A DNA stretch of 64,000 nucleotides, taken from contig NZ_WMID02000011.1 of NCBI RefSeq assembly GCF_009711165.2, positions 62,001-126,000 on the forward strand. Reading direction: 5' to 3'. The DNA comes from Flavobacterium sp. MC2016-06. Its GTDB lineage: Bacteria; Bacteroidota; Bacteroidia; Flavobacteriales; Flavobacteriaceae. A program made the position numbers and the translations under genes. Below, piece after piece: positions 62,205 through 64,000 of the stretch; the stretch's first letter is position 1; every line of letters begins with the position of its first letter. Below the pieces are notes generated by a model. It did no database searches. It saw only the letters and a list, made by a program, of their open reading frames with translations, and had not been told where the DNA came from.

Positions 62205-62741
62205 ATGAATTTAGAAAAAATATTAGCTGTTTCTGGTAAACCAGGTTTATACGCTTTAAAAGTACAAACACGTACAGGATTTGTTGCTGAATCTTTAATT
62301 GATGGAAAAAAGATTACTGTAAGCTTAAAAAGTAATGTAAGTTTATTGTCTGAAATCTCAATTTACACATATGATGGCGAAAAACCATTGACAGAAGTAA
62401 TGCAGCGTATTGCAACAAAAGAAAACAAAGGTCAAGCAATTTCACATAAAGAAGACAATGCTACATTGGCAGCTTACTTTAAACAAATTTTACCAGACTA
62501 CGATGAAGAAAGAGTTTATCCTTCTGATATTAAAAAAGTTTTAAGCTGGTACAATTCATTACAAGCTAAAGGTTTAGTTACTGATTTAGCTCCAGCTGCT
62601 GCAGAAGCTAAAGAAGAAGCTCCAGTTGTAGAAGAAAAACCTAAAAAAGCACCTGCTGCTAAAAAAGAGCCTGCAGACAAAAAAGAACCAGCTGCAAAAA
62701 AAGCTCCAGCTAAAAAAGCTGCAACTAAAAAAGAAGAATAG
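62205..62741 (+). CDS. DUF5606-like protein with Lys/Ala/Pro-rich tail
   Basis: 178 residues. The first ~125 form a compact domain starting MNLEKILAVSGKPGLYALK and containing DYDEERVYPSDIKKVLSWYN, as in the DUF5606 proteins of Bacteroidota. The last ~50 residues are low-complexity, alternating KKAPAAKKEPADKKEPAAKK-like blocks (about 145-175), of the histone H1/Hc1-like type that can bind nucleic acid. Between def and mazG in one probable transcript. The function of the domain is unknown. Confidence 0.8.
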   Translation: MNLEKILAVSGKPGLYALKVQTRTGFVAESLIDGKKITVSLKSNVSLLSEISIYTYDGEKPLTEVMQRIATKENKGQAISHKEDNATLAAYFKQILPDYDEERVYPSDIKKVLSWYNSLQAKGLVTDLAPAAAEAKEEAPVVEEKPKKAPAAKKEPADKKEPAAKKAPAKKAATKKEE

Positions 62742-62768
62742 TAGTTTTTACTGCATTCAAAATATAAT

Positions 62769-62803
62769 AATCCTGTTAAGATGTTTTCTTGACAGGATTT
62801 TTT
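62769..62803 (+). terminator. Terminator after the DUF5606-like gene
   Basis: Stem AATCCTGT / ACAGGATT followed by a T run; it lies before the mazG ATG. Confidence 0.7.
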
Positions 62804-62845
62804 ACTTTTACATACAAGGTCATAAAATCAAAAATACTTCAAAAA

Positions 62846-63616
62846 ATGAGCAGAGAACTTCAACTTCAGGCTTTCGAGAGATTGTTAATTATCATGGATG
62901 AACTTCGTGAGCAATGTCCGTGGGATAAAAAACAGACTCTGCAAACGCTGAGACATCTTACTATTGAAGAAACTTACGAATTAGGAGATGCCATTTTAGA
63001 CAATGACTTAAACGAAGTAAAAAAAGAATTAGGTGATTTGTTACTGCACATTGTTTTTTATGCCAAAATAGGCAGCGAAACCAATGATTTTGATATTGCA
63101 GATGTATGTAATGAAATCTGTGACAAATTAATTCACCGTCATCCGCATATCTATAGCGACACAATTGTAAAAGACGAAGAAGAAGTAAAACAGAATTGGG
63201 AGAAACTAAAACTTAAAGAAGGAAAAAAATCGGTTTTAGAAGGCGTTCCAAGAAGTTTACCCGCATTAGTAAAAGCAAGCCGAATCCAGGATAAAGTAAA
63301 AGGTGTTGGTTTTGATTGGGAAGAACCGCATCAGGTTTGGGATAAAGTACAAGAAGAGCTGGAAGAACTTCAAGTAGAAGTAAAATCTGGAGACCAAGAT
63401 AAAATAGAAGCCGAATTTGGCGATGTCTTATTTTCGATGATAAATTATGCTCGATTTTTAAATGTAAACCCAGAAGACGCTTTAGAACGCACGAATAAAA
63501 AATTTATCAAGCGTTTTCAATATTTAGAATCTAAAGCAGGCGAATTAGGGAAACCTTTGATGGATATGACTTTAGCAGAAATGGATGTTTTCTGGAATGA
63601 AGCCAAAAAACTATAA
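62846..63616 (+). CDS. mazG: Nucleoside triphosphate pyrophosphohydrolase MazG
   Basis: Hydrolyses (d)NTPs to the monophosphates, a housecleaning and (p)ppGpp-related activity, cytoplasmic. About 256 residues from the ATG at 62846; a TTG at 62789 lies in the upstream terminator and is rejected. Two all-alpha MazG domains: the first has RLLIIMDELREQCPWDKKQT, EETYELGDAILD and KKELGDLLLHIVFYA with the EExxE/ExxD metal sites; the second has EELEELQVEV and EAEFGDVLFSMINYAR. The stop overlaps that of the Crp/Fnr gene by six bases. Confidence 0.94.
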   Translation: MSRELQLQAFERLLIIMDELREQCPWDKKQTLQTLRHLTIEETYELGDAILDNDLNEVKKELGDLLLHIVFYAKIGSETNDFDIADVCNEICDKLIHRHPHIYSDTIVKDEEEVKQNWEKLKLKEGKKSVLEGVPRSLPALVKASRIQDKVKGVGFDWEEPHQVWDKVQEELEELQVEVKSGDQDKIEAEFGDVLFSMINYARFLNVNPEDALERTNKKFIKRFQYLESKAGELGKPLMDMTLAEMDVFWNEAKKL

Positions 63617-64000
63617 CTGCTCTGCTAATTTCTTTAAAGCCTTTACATTTTTAAGGATAATTTTTTTACCAGACAATTCTATAAGTTCAAGTTTATTAAA
63701 GTCAGATAATAATCGAATGCAGCTTTCGGTTGCAGTACCTATTATACCTGCCAATTCTTCTCTTGTAAGTTGTACTTTGAGTGTTTTGTCTGCGTTTTCG
63801 CCAAAATCATCATGCAGCTGTAATAAAGTTTCTGCCAATCTTTGCTTTACTGTTTTTTGAACTAAGGCAATTTTGTCATTTTCAGATTCTTTCAAATCTT
63901 CGCATACAGACTGCATCATATTTAAAGAAAACTGATTGTTATTGTTGAAAAAATGGATGATTTCGCTTTTCGGAATAAAACAAACTTCCATATCAGCAAC
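63611..64000 (-). CDS. Crp/Fnr-family regulator, C-terminal part (cut by window edge)
   Basis: 130 codons with the frame open to the window edge. Visible: the end of a dimerisation helix (NNNNQFSLNMMQSVCEDL), a linker, and the winged-helix DNA-binding domain with the recognition helix in LTREELAGIIGTATESCIRLLSDF (the E-x-x-x-R pattern of the family). An upstream Met at 63991 is not the real start, since the frame continues. The N-terminal sensor domain is outside the window, so its ligand is unknown. Confidence 0.9.
   Translation of the reverse strand, partial: VADMEVCFIPKSEIIHFFNNNNQFSLNMMQSVCEDLKESENDKIALVQKTVKQRLAETLLQLHDDFGENADKTLKVQLTREELAGIIGTATESCIRLLSDFNKLELIELSGKKIILKNVKALKKLAEQL

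Noticed and set aside
62789..62845. Upstream TTG start for mazG
   Set aside because: It lies in the terminator of the previous gene; the ATG at 62846 opens directly onto the MazG start.
1..64000. tRNA, rRNA or CRISPR loci
   Set aside because: No cloverleaf-like sequence with a GGTTCRA arm, no rRNA segments and no regularly spaced short repeats were noticed by eye. A dedicated tRNA or CRISPR scan was not possible.

Overview
The window looks like a chromosomal segment of a Flavobacterium-like member of the Bacteroidota. The evidence is the AT-rich sequence, the many MKK-type lipoproteins with a short lipobox, TAnnTTTG-type -7 promoter boxes, very AT-rich leaders in place of strong Shine-Dalgarno sites, and a gene set typical of the group: a TonB-dependent receptor with a carboxypeptidase-like regulatory domain, a DUF294/CBS protein with a DnaQ-like exonuclease, an rlmD operon with two small envelope genes, mqo, and a DUF5606-like protein. 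I found no rRNA, tRNA, CRISPR array or intact insertion sequence.

Layout. 1-8.7 kb: 5' end of a TonB-dependent receptor, ychF, a lipoprotein framed by inverted dispersed repeats, a YihY-like membrane protein, an FMN reductase, two tandem transglutaminase-like proteins and pncB. 9-18 kb: the topoisomerase IV genes parE and parC, separated by a very AT-rich three-gene cassette (SMC/OLD-type AAA ATPase, TOPRIM-like protein, DUF262 protein). 18-19.4 kb: a variable patch with three near-identical terminators, an orphan membrane protein and a truncated Clp ATPase. 19.4-31 kb, mostly minus strand: a di-haem peroxidase with a PhoX-like lipoprotein, the CBS/DUF294 and exonuclease pair, small proteins, a toxin-antitoxin pair whose toxin is frameshifted, a pentapeptide-repeat protein, murQ, a ZIP transporter and a methyltransferase. 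31-46.9 kb: RNA methyltransferases, an orphan histidine kinase, a family of lipoproteins with a repeated four-cysteine module, aldo/keto reductase, cysE-cysM, an Smr protein, a cysteine desulfurase and tsaC. 47-55 kb: a surface-glycan cluster (three CgeB-like glycosyltransferase paralogues, other glycosyltransferases, a Kdo-kinase-like protein). 55-64 kb: dapD, a PAS protein, ruvX, mqo, a FUSC-family protein, def, a DUF5606-like gene, mazG and the 3' end of a Crp/Fnr regulator.

The most interesting item is the cassette at 11270-15181. Its genes are spaced 4 bp apart or overlap by 4 bp. They combine an ATPase with a GKNNTGKSA Walker A motif, a partner with TOPRIM-like motifs, and a DUF262 protein that has the DGxQR motif but no visible HNH nuclease. 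This recalls the ATPase plus TOPRIM logic of OLD, Gabija and PARIS defence systems, with an added DUF262 component, and I propose it as a candidate anti-phage system. Its position between two normally adjacent essential genes, and its much lower GC, suggest horizontal insertion. All functional statements rest on motif reading and context; no searches were run.
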